Shown here in pieces: positions 56,458-64,000 of a stretch of 64,000 bases of DNA. A program made the translations under genes and the position numbers. The stretch is from Alphaproteobacteria bacterium LSUCC0719. GTDB lineage: Bacteria; Pseudomonadota; Alphaproteobacteria; Puniceispirillales; Puniceispirillaceae. Location: positions 211,846 to 275,845 of the forward strand of contig JBFPJN010000003.1 in the NCBI GenBank assembly GCA_040839025.1, written 5' to 3'. Numbering within the stretch: position 1 is the first letter of the stretch; each line of letters starts with the position of its first letter. The notes beneath the pieces were generated by a model. It was given only the letters and a program-made list of their open reading frames with translations. It was not told where the DNA came from and did not search any database.

Positions 56458-57435
56458 ATGGCTTCTATACGCCGCCGAAACGGCAAATATCAGGTGCAGA
56501 TCAGGGTTGGCAGCTACAACCGATCGCAAAGCTTCCGCAAGCTCAACGATGCAAAATCGTGGGCGCGAAAAGAAGAAGAGCTAGCTGAACAACGCAGGTA
56601 TCTGGGCAGCAAATACGAACCCTGCAATCTTGCGGAAATACTGGTTCGATATCTTAGAGACATCACACCCCATAAAAGGTCATACGACACCGAACGCATC
56701 GTTCTACAAACGTTGCTTAAGGAGGCTTGGGTCAACGACCCCTTGCCCCAAATTAACTCAGCGGCCATTGCCGAATACCGCGACAGACGCTTAGCCAGCG
56801 TAAAACCAGCCACCCTTAAGCGTCAGCTGAATATAGTGAAGCATGCCTGTGCAACCGCCGAGCGAGAGTGGGATTGGCTGTCCCCTTTGTCTCTGTTGCA
56901 AAGGATACAGCTCCCTAAAAACTCAGAGCACGTAGTGAAGCGGATTACGGCTGATAATGAACGCGCACTTATTGAGGCCGCACAGCAGAGCCGAACCAGC
57001 GACCTGCCTGAGTTACTAATTCTTGCAATTGAAACTGCGATGAGACGCGGCGAGCTGTTAGCGCTTGAGTGGCAAGACATTGACTTTGAGCGCCGTGAGT
57101 TATTGGTGCGCCGAAGCAAAACCGGAAAGTCCCGCACCATTCCCCTCACAGCGAGAGCTCATACAACTCTGGCAGCAATGAAAAGTGACTGCAGCAAACC
57201 TGTGTTCCCCCTGTCAGCTAATGCTGTCCGGCTGGCATTCGAACGTGTCAGGAGGCGTGCTGGCTTAAAGGATGTTCGCTTCCACGATCTTCGTCATGAG
57301 GCAATCTCTCGGCTCTTTGATCGAGGTCTGACCACGCCTGAAGTTGCACTGTTATCCGGTCACAAAACCGTCAGTCAGTTGTTCCGATACGCTCATGCAG
57401 ATATCGGGAGGGTGGCACGTTTGCTGAGCGAGTGA
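56458..57435 (+). CDS. int: tyrosine-type site-specific integrase
   Basis: The product is 325 residues. An N-terminal arm-binding region (ASIRRRNGKYQVQIRVG) and a core-binding helical domain precede the catalytic part. The catalytic residues are Arg in ETAMRRGELLALEW, HxxR in FHDLRHEAISRLF, His in LSGHKT and the nucleophile Tyr in LFRYAHAD. Strand exchange at the adjacent tRNA-Arg is the expected job. It is convergent with the D5 helicase. Confidence 0.94.
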   Translation: MASIRRRNGKYQVQIRVGSYNRSQSFRKLNDAKSWARKEEELAEQRRYLGSKYEPCNLAEILVRYLRDITPHKRSYDTERIVLQTLLKEAWVNDPLPQINSAAIAEYRDRRLASVKPATLKRQLNIVKHACATAEREWDWLSPLSLLQRIQLPKNSEHVVKRITADNERALIEAAQQSRTSDLPELLILAIETAMRRGELLALEWQDIDFERRELLVRRSKTGKSRTIPLTARAHTTLAAMKSDCSKPVFPLSANAVRLAFERVRRRAGLKDVRFHDLRHEAISRLFDRGLTTPEVALLSGHKTVSQLFRYAHADIGRVARLLSE

Positions 57436-57442
57436 AGGTTGA

Positions 57443-57468
57443 GACGGCAAGGTTTAGGCCCTGCCGTC
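57443..57468. terminator. inverted repeat between integrase and helicase genes
   Basis: GACGGCAAGG and CCCTGCCGTC pair over 10 bp with one mismatch around TTTAGG. It lies between two convergent genes. No T-run follows, so terminator function is uncertain. Confidence 0.4.
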
Positions 57469-57479
57469 CCACTTGTCCC
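57466..57479 (-). repeat. island repeat copy 1 (GGGACAAGTGGGAC)
   Basis: Reverse-oriented copy of a repeat that recurs at 59078 and 61803. It lies between the integrase stop and the helicase stop. Confidence 0.8.
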
Positions 57480-57485
57480 TAAGAC

Positions 57486-58886
57486 CTATATTTGTCCGCA
57501 GGCGCGCATGTCGTCTTCGAGCCTGTCGATCAGCCTGATGCCTGACCAGTAACGATGATTGCCAGACTTCTTCTGCTCGCAGCCATGCTCCTCGAGAGAT
57601 GCATTGAATTGTGACGCAGCCAGAGGACGGAGACCTTCATCACGGCACCAATACTGATAGGCTTCCTTCATGCGTGACAAAGGCGTCCTGCCGTCAGAAA
57701 CAACTTCAGCCTGTGTCTCGAGGAACCGCTTCACGCTGTCCATCTCGTCACGATACTTAGCCGTTGCCTTGACCACCGCATCTGGCTCTGTGAGCCCCTG
57801 CTCGCGGTACATTGCCAGCCCCTGAAGCATCCAAGCCAGTATGCCGTCACGCTCTTCAGCGAGCTTTGCAGACAGGTTCGGATCCTGTTCTTCAGGCTTA
57901 AACACCCGCAAAAACGGGACCAGTCGCATACGCCTCCACATCGCTGTGTCCGCAGCGTCCACCTCTGGCTTGTGGTTGCAGGCCACCCATATCGTCGCCT
58001 TCGACTTGAACTCGGACACGTCTTTATAGAGCGCGCGAGCCGCAACAGTGTCGCCACCAGTCAGCTGCTTAATTCGGTTCGCAGACCAGCGTTGACCTTT
58101 CTCGGTCTCGGAGGCGAGAGCGAACCTAACACCTCGAAGACGAGCTATCTCCGGGTTAGCCCCGCCACTGTTCGACTTTCCAGACATCAAGGCCGTCACA
58201 GGAACCGTTTGACCGTAGGTTCCTACTACTTCCCGGATAGTCTCCAGCAGCAGCGACTTACCATTTGCGCCAGCACCGTGACAGATAAACATTACCTGCT
58301 CCCGATTGTCACCAAGCAGGCTGTAGCCAGCTGCCTTCTGGAAATATTCGATCAAGCCTTTATCGCCATCGAACACCTCATGCACTGTCTTGCGCCATAG
58401 TTCGGCACGATCAAATGGCGAAAATCGTGCGGCACATGACAGGCTGAACATCTTTGAGGCATCTATGCCGTGTCGCCTGTTCGTCCGGAGATCGACCCAC
58501 CCCTCATTTACACTGAGGGCGTCATCATCCGTATCGAACTCATCGAGTTGTGCCAGCAGACGTACCGATGCAAGCACGGTCACATTGCTCACACCAGAGC
58601 GGTTCGCATAACGCCGGTAGTCGACAATCGCCTCTTCTCTGTCGCGATCATCTTCCATGCCAGCAATCCGCTGGGCATCCTGCTTGATGAACAGGAAGGC
58701 TTGGTGAAGGACCTTCTTCTCGTCTGTCTTTCGCCAGACACCGTCCTCACAGACATGCCATTCTTTAGTCTCGGAAACGAACCGATGAGTTCGCTTTATC
58801 GTCTCCACGAACCGCTCTGCGCGTCCGATTTCTGTGTTTCGTGATACTGTATTTACCGTCACGCCGGCACCAACGTTTTCATTCAT
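57486..58886 (-). CDS. D5-type (SF3) helicase of phage/plasmid replication
   Basis: The product is 466 residues. A D5_N-like helical region (about 80-190) is followed by the helicase with Walker A HGAGANGKSLLLETI, the SF3 motif VACNHKPEVD and an Arg finger (MWRRMRLVPF). No primase domain is present, so it would load at an origin with help from elsewhere. Such genes mark integrative elements, satellites and prophages. A strong AAGGAG site precedes the ATG. It is convergent with the integrase. Confidence 0.9.
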   Translation of the reverse strand: MNENVGAGVTVNTVSRNTEIGRAERFVETIKRTHRFVSETKEWHVCEDGVWRKTDEKKVLHQAFLFIKQDAQRIAGMEDDRDREEAIVDYRRYANRSGVSNVTVLASVRLLAQLDEFDTDDDALSVNEGWVDLRTNRRHGIDASKMFSLSCAARFSPFDRAELWRKTVHEVFDGDKGLIEYFQKAAGYSLLGDNREQVMFICHGAGANGKSLLLETIREVVGTYGQTVPVTALMSGKSNSGGANPEIARLRGVRFALASETEKGQRWSANRIKQLTGGDTVAARALYKDVSEFKSKATIWVACNHKPEVDAADTAMWRRMRLVPFLRVFKPEEQDPNLSAKLAEERDGILAWMLQGLAMYREQGLTEPDAVVKATAKYRDEMDSVKRFLETQAEVVSDGRTPLSRMKEAYQYWCRDEGLRPLAASQFNASLEEHGCEQKKSGNHRYWSGIRLIDRLEDDMRACGQI

Positions 58887-59256
58887 CGAAAACTCCTTCT
58901 TTGTTGAATTTACCGACGACGTGGGCAGTGCAGGTCTAGGATCAACCGCTTACTTATTTTGTGTTTTAAAAAAAGCACTTACTTATTTTAATTTTCACAA
59001 ACAACTGTTTTTGTTGGTTATTATTTTCCAGAATCAGAGGTGATGCGGCAATGTGTCACACTCGGATTTTTGTCATAGGGACAGGTGGGACAAATCGAGA
59101 GGGACTGCAGGGTGACTTTGATGACAGCAATGTTACGCTGCCGTGTTCTGACTATTCTAGAGTCATAACAACGCTGTGGATGTTTTTTTGGATAGGGTAA
59201 TTTCGGGGTATATCCTGACTAGCTGGACCGGGGATAATCGATGAAGAGCGAGGCCT
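58887..59256. promoter_or_regulatory. AT-rich divergent control region with direct repeats
   Basis: These 370 bp separate the minus-strand helicase from the plus-strand nuclease. CTTACTTATTTT occurs at 58949-58960 and 58978-58989, 29 bp apart, like an operator or origin iteron pair. Copy 2 of the island repeat lies at 59078. A plus-strand frame at 58834-59043 overlaps the helicase N-terminus and is not called as a gene. Confidence 0.5.
59078..59093 (+). repeat. island repeat copy 2 (GGGACAGGTGGGACAA)
   Basis: Differs by one base from copy 3 at 61803-61818 and matches the reverse of copy 1 at 57466-57479. It lies about 165 bp before the nuclease gene. Confidence 0.8.
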
Positions 59257-60126
59257 ATGTTTAAGCGCGGTGTAACTTACAAACGAGATGAGATCGCCGC
59301 CATCGCGCGCCCTGAAGACCCTCCCAACGGAGGAGCTTGGACCACAGGTTACGCGCGGATTGAATCTGATCTTTTTATCTTTATGAATATTGGCGTGCCC
59401 GGCCGCACAGGACACAACTTCGATAATCATTATGACGAGAGCACAGGCACTGTCGTCTGGTTCGGCAAACCTAACAGTCGATCTGACCAGCCGCTTTTTC
59501 AGAAGCTGCTAAGTGGCGAGCTCCGGCCACTGTTTTTCGCAAGGTGGGATCAGTCGCACCCCTTCACTTTTCTGGGCACTGGTGCCATCGTCTCTTTTGA
59601 GGATGAGTTCGTTACTCAGCAAGGCCACTCGTGCGTTAAGCTGATCGTTGCAATCGAAGACATCAGAGACATCGTTGCTGAGACTAGTGGCGCATCGGAA
59701 GCAGACCCGGATCAGCCTGCCGCATCCCAAAGTTCTTTCCTGTTCGAGAAACACCTAGAAGATTTCTTGGTAAGGAATTGGCGCAACCTGCCGATAGGCA
59801 ACCAGTACGACATATACGAAGAAAATGGAGAACAAGTTGGACAACAGTTCAGAACAGGAACGGGCCCTGTAGACATTCTTGGGCTGAGCAAAGACAAGTC
59901 AGATTTTCTTGTATTGGAACTGAAGCGCGATCGCGCATCTGATGTCGTTGTTGGACAGACCCTGCGTTACATGGGCTGGGTGCAAGAGCATCTATGCTCC
60001 CCAGCACAGTCAGTGAACGGCTGCATCATTGCCCACGCTCAAGACGAGAAGCTGCAATATGCTCTTAACCAAGTTCCGAATATCCGCTTCATGAAATATG
60101 AGGTAGATTTCAGGTTGGTTGGCTAG
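59257..60126 (+). CDS. putative restriction nuclease with NucS/DUF91-like domain
   Basis: The product is 289 residues. The C-terminal half carries a PD-(D/E)xK nuclease of the NucS/DUF91 kind: VDILGL, FLVLELKR and VGQTLRYMGWVQ are its D, E-x-K and Q-x3-Y elements. The N-terminal ~130 residues (TGYARIESDLFIFMNI, GTVVWFGKPNS, FARWDQSHPFTFLG) recall the reader domains of modification-dependent restriction enzymes, but this is a pattern match and uncertain. Such a layout would fit a type IV restriction enzyme cutting modified phage DNA. It is the first of a plus-strand cassette with the next gene 14 bp downstream. Confidence 0.75.
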   Translation: MFKRGVTYKRDEIAAIARPEDPPNGGAWTTGYARIESDLFIFMNIGVPGRTGHNFDNHYDESTGTVVWFGKPNSRSDQPLFQKLLSGELRPLFFARWDQSHPFTFLGTGAIVSFEDEFVTQQGHSCVKLIVAIEDIRDIVAETSGASEADPDQPAASQSSFLFEKHLEDFLVRNWRNLPIGNQYDIYEENGEQVGQQFRTGTGPVDILGLSKDKSDFLVLELKRDRASDVVVGQTLRYMGWVQEHLCSPAQSVNGCIIAHAQDEKLQYALNQVPNIRFMKYEVDFRLVG

Positions 60127-60140
60127 TTTCGAGGTCGATT

Positions 60141-61604
60141 ATGCCAAGCAGACTAACAACCGATGAATGGGTTGAAAAAGCCAAAATCCTGCATGGCGAC
60201 CGATATGATTACAGTAAGTCTGTTTACAAAGGGCGCACCGCTAACATCACGATAATTTGCCCAGCCTGTGGACCAATAGAAGTGCACGCTGGCTTTCACG
60301 TTACAAAGACACCTGCGAGGAAGCCTACGGGCTGCAATACTTGCAATAGAAACCGGGCGGCAAAAAGCCTGACGAAATCATTCGACGAGATGGTAAGCGA
60401 TGCCCGCGCAGTGCATGGCGACCGTTACGAATATATAGAAGACACTTACGTATCTGCTCGGGTGCAAATGAAGATGATTTGCCCGTCCCATGGTGAAGTG
60501 ACCATGATCCCGGACAGCCATATCAATAAGCAGGCTATCTGTAAGGAATGTGGCAAACGCGTTAAGTCGAGGAGGACGTTGCACGAACGAGCTCTTAAGT
60601 CGGCGGCTCGAATCACTGAACTATCGCAAAATGCGGTTACCTTACAAATAGCCTCTTACGTTGGACAAAATTTTGATTGTGAGATGCGTTGTAAGAAACA
60701 CGGCTTTTTCATTCGAAAACCGATTCTTGCGATGCAAACTAGACATCCCTGCCCTAGCTGCATGCGTGAGTTACCAAAAGACAATAGTCAAATTTCAGCT
60801 GAAGAAATACGAAAAAGGCTAATGACCCTGAAGGGTGATTTTGAAGTCATCGATGTGATGGGTGAAGGGAAAAAGGCCAGAATAGAAATTCTCTGCACGG
60901 CCCAAAAACCTCATGGGCGTTTTACATTAAATCTCGACAACCTTTACGGTCGAACGTTCGCCTGCGGGAAATGTAGTCTACGTGCTGCGCAATCAAAACG
61001 AAACGCAGGCCTAAAAAGGGCCCACGACAAGTCAAAAGCAACGCGTTTTGAAAAGTGGAAAAGCTTAGCAGATGATTTCCACGGAGGGCGGTATGACTAC
61101 AAATACGTAGAATATAACGACATGCATTCAAAGGTGGCCATTGAATGCAGGTACCATGGGATATTCTATCAAACCCCCGGCTCCCATTTGTCAGGAGGCT
61201 GCCGGCTATGCGCTGATGAGGAGTTAAAGGGCAGATATACCTACACTTACTTTTCTCGCCATCCAGACGAGAAGGAAAAGCCAGCGCTGCTTTATTATGT
61301 TGAATTGGCTGCGCTGAACAAAACCTTCTTGAAAGTTGGCATTACCACTACGTCGCTGAAAACACGTTTTGGGGTGTTTATTGGCCAGAAGAATACCGTC
61401 CAAGAACTCGCATCAAGAGAAACAACACTATTCCAAGCATTCGAGGCTGAACAGAATTTGCTAACGAATTGTCAAAGCGAATTTTCAGTCCAGCTTTCCG
61501 AGTATGAACAAGACTATTTCAGAGAGGCTCGGGTAGGCATAACAGAGCTGCTGCCCAGACCCCTTACACCAAAAGAAATAAAAAGATATTTCGAATGTCC
61601 TTAA
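60141..61604 (+). CDS. zinc-ribbon repeat protein with C-terminal GIY-YIG-like domain
   Basis: The product is 487 residues. Four or five zinc-ribbon-like repeats related to DUF723 fill about residues 8-400. Repeat 1 (HGDRYDYSKSVYKGRTANIT with CPACG and CNTC), repeat 2 (HGDRYEYIEDTYV with CPSHG and CKEC) and the last (HGGRYDYKYVEYND with CRLC) are clear; the middle ones are worn. The C-terminal ~95 residues begin ALLYYVELAALNKTFLKVGI, a GIY-YIG-like pattern with TRF downstream. This layout is known among phage-borne homing or restriction-like nucleases. It is 14 bp behind the NucS-like gene, with a good GAGG site. Confidence 0.72.
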   Translation: MPSRLTTDEWVEKAKILHGDRYDYSKSVYKGRTANITIICPACGPIEVHAGFHVTKTPARKPTGCNTCNRNRAAKSLTKSFDEMVSDARAVHGDRYEYIEDTYVSARVQMKMICPSHGEVTMIPDSHINKQAICKECGKRVKSRRTLHERALKSAARITELSQNAVTLQIASYVGQNFDCEMRCKKHGFFIRKPILAMQTRHPCPSCMRELPKDNSQISAEEIRKRLMTLKGDFEVIDVMGEGKKARIEILCTAQKPHGRFTLNLDNLYGRTFACGKCSLRAAQSKRNAGLKRAHDKSKATRFEKWKSLADDFHGGRYDYKYVEYNDMHSKVAIECRYHGIFYQTPGSHLSGGCRLCADEELKGRYTYTYFSRHPDEKEKPALLYYVELAALNKTFLKVGITTTSLKTRFGVFIGQKNTVQELASRETTLFQAFEAEQNLLTNCQSEFSVQLSEYEQDYFREARVGITELLPRPLTPKEIKRYFECP

Positions 61605-61802
61605 TCACCCTCACGTTCGAAAACTTTCTTTGCAGAGCTTGTGGCTTTTTATCCCCCAGCGCTGAGCTGAAAAGCTTCAGCACAGTCGCGCCGCCTCCTG
61701 ATGAATTTTCTTATGACCGGACCTGTGTAGAGTTCGGATCATCAAACACTGAAAAACGTGGGCTCTTTGCCGATAGCGGCTTAAAAGTAGGTAATTCGGC
61801 AC

Positions 61803-61818
61803 GGGACAAGTGGGACAA
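61803..61818 (+). repeat. island repeat copy 3 (GGGACAAGTGGGACAA)
   Basis: Lies immediately before, and overlaps by one base, the ATG at 61818. Same orientation as copy 2; the two flank the two-nuclease pair. Confidence 0.8.
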
Positions 61819-62303
61819 TGATTAAAGGTCTTCTGAACCGGAAAGAAAAAGACCCATTCCTAGCTGACGTTCAATCAACGATTAACTCACTGGATGGAAT
61901 CGTTGCTGCCATTACCCAAACGAATTCCAAACTTCAAAGTAGATTAACGTCTGCGTTCGCAACCAAGCTGGGCGCGCTTGGAGTGTCAGGCGGTGCCATG
62001 AGCTTACTTTCACTCGGCACAGCTTCAACCGGCACGGCGATCGGGACACTGAGTGGTGCAGCCGCTACGAATGCTAAACTGTTTTTAGCCGGCTCAATGG
62101 TTGGTGGCGGGATGGCAGCAGGTGTAGCCGTTTTAGGTGGGCTTAGCATTGTTGGCGGCTATTTTGTCGCTCGGCAAGCAAAGCAGTATCTGATGGGCGT
62201 TGCCCTCAGCGAGGATGACCTAAATGAGGAGGAAAAGCGCATCATTAGCATCTGCAGAATCGCTACAAATATGCCAGCCGCTTTGATCCGGAGGCAGCGT
62301 TGA
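61818..62303 (+). CDS. small membrane protein, C-terminus reads into GST remnant
   Basis: The product is 161 residues. An amphipathic N-terminal region (SINSLDGIVAAITQTN) precedes a long Gly/Ala-rich hydrophobic part (about 55-120) able to form two helices, then a charged tail. The last ~15 residues (ATNMPAALIRRQR) are encoded, in another frame, by the start of a GST gene remnant, so the natural C-terminus was probably lost at the element junction. No Shine-Dalgarno site is seen except the GTGGGAC of the repeat. A pore-forming effector is possible but only by shape. Confidence 0.5.
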   Translation: MIKGLLNRKEKDPFLADVQSTINSLDGIVAAITQTNSKLQSRLTSAFATKLGALGVSGGAMSLLSLGTASTGTAIGTLSGAAATNAKLFLAGSMVGGGMAAGVAVLGGLSIVGGYFVARQAKQYLMGVALSEDDLNEEEKRIISICRIATNMPAALIRRQR

Positions 62304-62632
62304 CGCATCGGGAGGAAGGCGCGGCCATGCTGGCCGAAGTTGACGCCAAGCTTGCCACCCAACCAAGCCTTTCAGGCACGAAAAATGGCCTTCTCGATTT
62401 TGCCACGCTGCCGTTTGTCCGGCAGTTTCGAATTGCCGACCCGGTCTGGTTTGATGCCCAGCCGTGGCCGCATCTCCATCACTGGCTGCAGGCCTTTCTG
62501 GCAAGCCGTCAATTCGCGGCGGTGATGAAAAAATACGCTGTCTGGCAAGAGGGAGGTGATGGTGTCATCTTTCCCGAAGTCATAGAGGATGTGACTGGTG
62601 ATGCTTCTAAAGCTGGCCCCAGCGTGCAGTGA
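62252..62632 (+). pseudogene. glutathione S-transferase, 3' fragment
   Basis: About 127 codons matching the C-terminal domain of a small GST family. NRYKYASRFDPEAAL, LDFATLPFVRQF, DPVWFDAQPWPHLHHWL and VMKKYAVWQ follow the family closely. The N-terminal thioredoxin-like domain is missing and an in-frame TAG lies directly upstream near 62240. There is no credible start codon with a ribosome binding site. It marks where the element on the left cut into host sequence. Confidence 0.8.
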
Positions 62633-62799
62633 CACAGTTTGCCCGTAAGCCGACTCCTTGTTTTCCATCACCATCTAGGACGCCCCTTGAGGCTCTCCAA
62701 TGCGGTCAAACCAGATGGCTGCCCGATGGGTTGCCGGGGCAATTCCTCGCAGGGTTTGTCGCCGAGTAGTCGTTAATCCCAAACTTCGCCAACAAAGCA

Positions 62800-63300
62800 C
62801 TACATAGTTGAACAACCGGTCTGGTTGATGATTTTCCCATCCAAACCAACACACATCTGCTTCGTCAGGCTTTTTGCAGCATTTATCACCATGAAATTTA
62901 GGAAAATTTTGTTGTCTTTAAAATGAAAACCCATCGTGCGGGAATCGTTACAAAAATTATTATAGAAGCACCCGCTATTAGAATCGCTGATGAAGTAGTT
63001 AACACTGATATTGAAGGCGAAAAATGTTCCCGGCAATCCTTGAGATACAACGCAATTTTGGTTTTGGGGCGGTGGAACCTCGAGCATGTTGGAATAATTA
63101 GTTAGCCAAGTATATCCAGCAGCTATCAGATCATTATTTACTGCCCCTCCGCACGAATAATACGCAAAGTTATCGCTCTTGTGGATCATATTCCCCGCTA
63201 TTGTGCCGTCAGCATTGAGAGAAACCATTTGAGCGTTAGCCACAACACTGGTGAGAACTCCAAATATCGTTAAACAAAAGACATAGAGCTTATTCATCAT
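62800..63300 (-). CDS. AT-rich secreted protein of unknown function
   Basis: The product is 166 residues. A signal peptide (about residues 5-23, ANA site) and a strong AAGGAGAG site before the ATG make it a real gene. The mature part has several Cys (SCGGAV, NCVVS, GCFYNNFCND, MCVGL, GCSTM) and is Asn/Phe-rich, suggesting a disulfide-bonded extracellular or periplasmic protein. The base composition is much lower in GC than the core genes. It does not match a family I know and was probably acquired. Confidence 0.65.
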   Translation of the reverse strand: MMNKLYVFCLTIFGVLTSVVANAQMVSLNADGTIAGNMIHKSDNFAYYSCGGAVNNDLIAAGYTWLTNYSNMLEVPPPQNQNCVVSQGLPGTFFAFNISVNYFISDSNSGCFYNNFCNDSRTMGFHFKDNKIFLNFMVINAAKSLTKQMCVGLDGKIINQTGCSTM

Positions 63301-63640
63301 TTCTCTCCTTATGTTAGCGTCGTCCGAAATTTACTTACAGTTTTCCTAGAGGGTTAAGGTAACCGATGGCATTAGGTTGAGACACCTGATTTATCGGCAA
63401 AACTATTTTGTTAGACCTTGAAAGTTCTTCTTTGCCTTTAACATGATAGGCGCCCAGATGCTTCTCATGACGATTCCACGCGACTTACGACTTTGGAAAA
63501 TGTCCGCCTAGAAGCTACCAAACCCCGCCATGCGTCCCAATGGGACACCCGTCGTGGCACTTTTTATGCTCCATTTGGGAAATCTGCAGGAATGAAGGAG
63601 GGTATTGGGGAACATTGAAAGAATATCTCCCGATAGCCTT
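63301..63640. other. 340-bp intergenic stretch with no gene seen
   Basis: Low-complexity and AT-rich on the left. A short palindrome-like GTCCCAATGGGAC lies near 63537. Neither strand holds a frame with a ribosome binding site or a recognisable domain. Confidence 0.4.
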
Positions 63641-64000
63641 TTATGTATCAAGCGTAAGTTCTCTGCGCCAAATATAAAAGCCGGCCCCAATGGTCAGTGC
63701 GCTGCCGAATAACATCATCGCGTTCACCTGTTCGTCCAGAATAATGATGCCAGCTGCCAGCGAGTATAAAAGCCGAGTATATCGAAAGGGGCTGACCACA
63801 GACATGTCCCCAAGCCTGACCGCCTGAGTCATGAATATCACGCCAAAAGAGCCAAGTGCCACCATCGCCAGAAATAGAACGGTCATATTCGCATCAGGAA
63901 TGCTTGCACCTCCTGTGAAAAGGAGCAGAACAAGGCCGCTGGAGGCGAACAGGACGCAAGAATAAAATGACAGAAGCAGGGTTGAGAAGCTGTCGGACAC
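63641..64000 (-). CDS. EamA/DMT-family transporter, C-terminal part
   Basis: The frame runs off the window, so only about 119 C-terminal residues are seen. Four hydrophobic helices and the EamA motif (APIRYTRLLYSL-like: SPFRYTRLLYSLAAG), then a final helix (GSALTIGAGFYIWRRE), match the second EamA repeat. Members export metabolites such as amino acids or drugs. The GTG at 64000 is probably internal, not the start. It is host sequence beyond the element. Confidence 0.82.
   Translation of the reverse strand: MSDSFSTLLLSFYSCVLFASSGLVLLLFTGGASIPDANMTVLFLAMVALGSFGVIFMTQAVRLGDMSVVSPFRYTRLLYSLAAGIIILDEQVNAMMLFGSALTIGAGFYIWRRELTLDT

Noticed and set aside
58834..59043. Plus-strand frame overlapping the helicase start
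   Set aside because: It is antisense to the helicase N-terminus and to its strong ribosome binding site, and it is low-complexity in an AT-rich control region.
61595..61825. Frame of 76 codons between the GIY-YIG gene and the membrane gene
   Set aside because: It overlaps the previous gene end and the next gene start, has no ribosome binding site of note and no recognisable sequence.
62230..62300. Right attachment site of the tRNA-Arg element
   Set aside because: I looked for a copy of the tRNA 3' end (GGTTCGAATCC...) here and across 57-64 kb and found none.
62640..62790. Possible transposase scrap on the minus strand (LRGIAPATHRAAIWFDR-like reading)
   Set aside because: Too short and frame-ambiguous; it vaguely recalls IS5-family C-termini but no inverted repeats or flanking remnants support it.
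63537..63551. GTCCCAATGGGAC as a fourth copy of the island repeat
   Set aside because: Only about half of the motif matches and the arms are arranged differently; it is a separate small palindrome.

Overview
The window looks like a chromosomal segment of a marine-type alphaproteobacterium with moderately high GC. The conserved neighbourhoods are alphaproteobacterial: rnd-lptCAB-ptsN, a TIGR02300 acidic protein divergent from aroA-cmk-rpsA, ihfB-lapA-trpF-trpB-trpA-accD-folC, and chvI-chvG-rapZ-ahcY-tsaE-add. The large dimethylglycine dehydrogenase and the lean operons would fit a SAR116/Puniceispirillales-like lineage. That placement is inferred from gene content, not from a marker tree.

Layout. 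(1) About 1-17.6 kb is a dense block of exported or membrane proteins that I cannot assign to a named system. It has CsgG/FlgT-like periplasmic proteins, a paralogous pair, a one-helix ExbD/MotB-like protein, an SLT lytic transglycosylase, three translationally coupled large unknowns, two Pro/Ala-rich membrane-anchored bridge-like proteins, a MotA/TolQ/ExbB-like channel protein, a coiled-coil periplasmic protein, a lipoprotein and a glycine-zipper protein. Together they suggest an ion-driven cell-envelope machine. (2) 17.9-24.3 kb has a cold-shock protein, a SAF-domain dehydrogenase, two small membrane proteins and two FAD enzymes for N-methylated glycine catabolism. (3) 24.6-39.7 kb is core metabolism and envelope biogenesis: RNase D, LptC/A/B, PtsN, tRNA-Ala, AroA, Cmk, ribosomal protein S1, IHF-beta, TrpF/B/A, AccD, FolC and thioredoxin. 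(4) 39.8-54.9 kb runs on the minus strand: a single 2142-residue AddB-AddA fusion, TsaE, AhcY, RapZ, the ChvG/ChvI two-component pair, DNA polymerase I and a small zinc-finger protein. (5) 56.3-62.25 kb is an AT-richer element at the 3' end of tRNA-Arg(CCG). It carries a tyrosine integrase, a D5-type helicase, a NucS-like nuclease behind a possible modification-reader domain, a zinc-ribbon/GIY-YIG protein and a small membrane protein. It runs directly into a decapitated glutathione S-transferase gene. (6) The right edge has an AT-rich secreted protein and the 3' part of an EamA transporter.

How the genes work together. The Lpt proteins move LPS from the inner membrane towards the outer membrane. 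The Trp, AroA, AccD and FolC genes feed aromatic amino acid, fatty acid and folate synthesis. The methylglycine enzymes make one-carbon units and AhcY clears S-adenosylhomocysteine. AddBA and PolA repair DNA. The nitrogen-PTS neighbourhoods look pruned: rpoN and hpf are absent between lptB and ptsN, and hprK, the EIIA-Man gene and ptsH are absent from the chvG-rapZ-ahcY stretch. Short tandem duplications (8-23 bp) recur between genes and at gene starts across about 19-55 kb.
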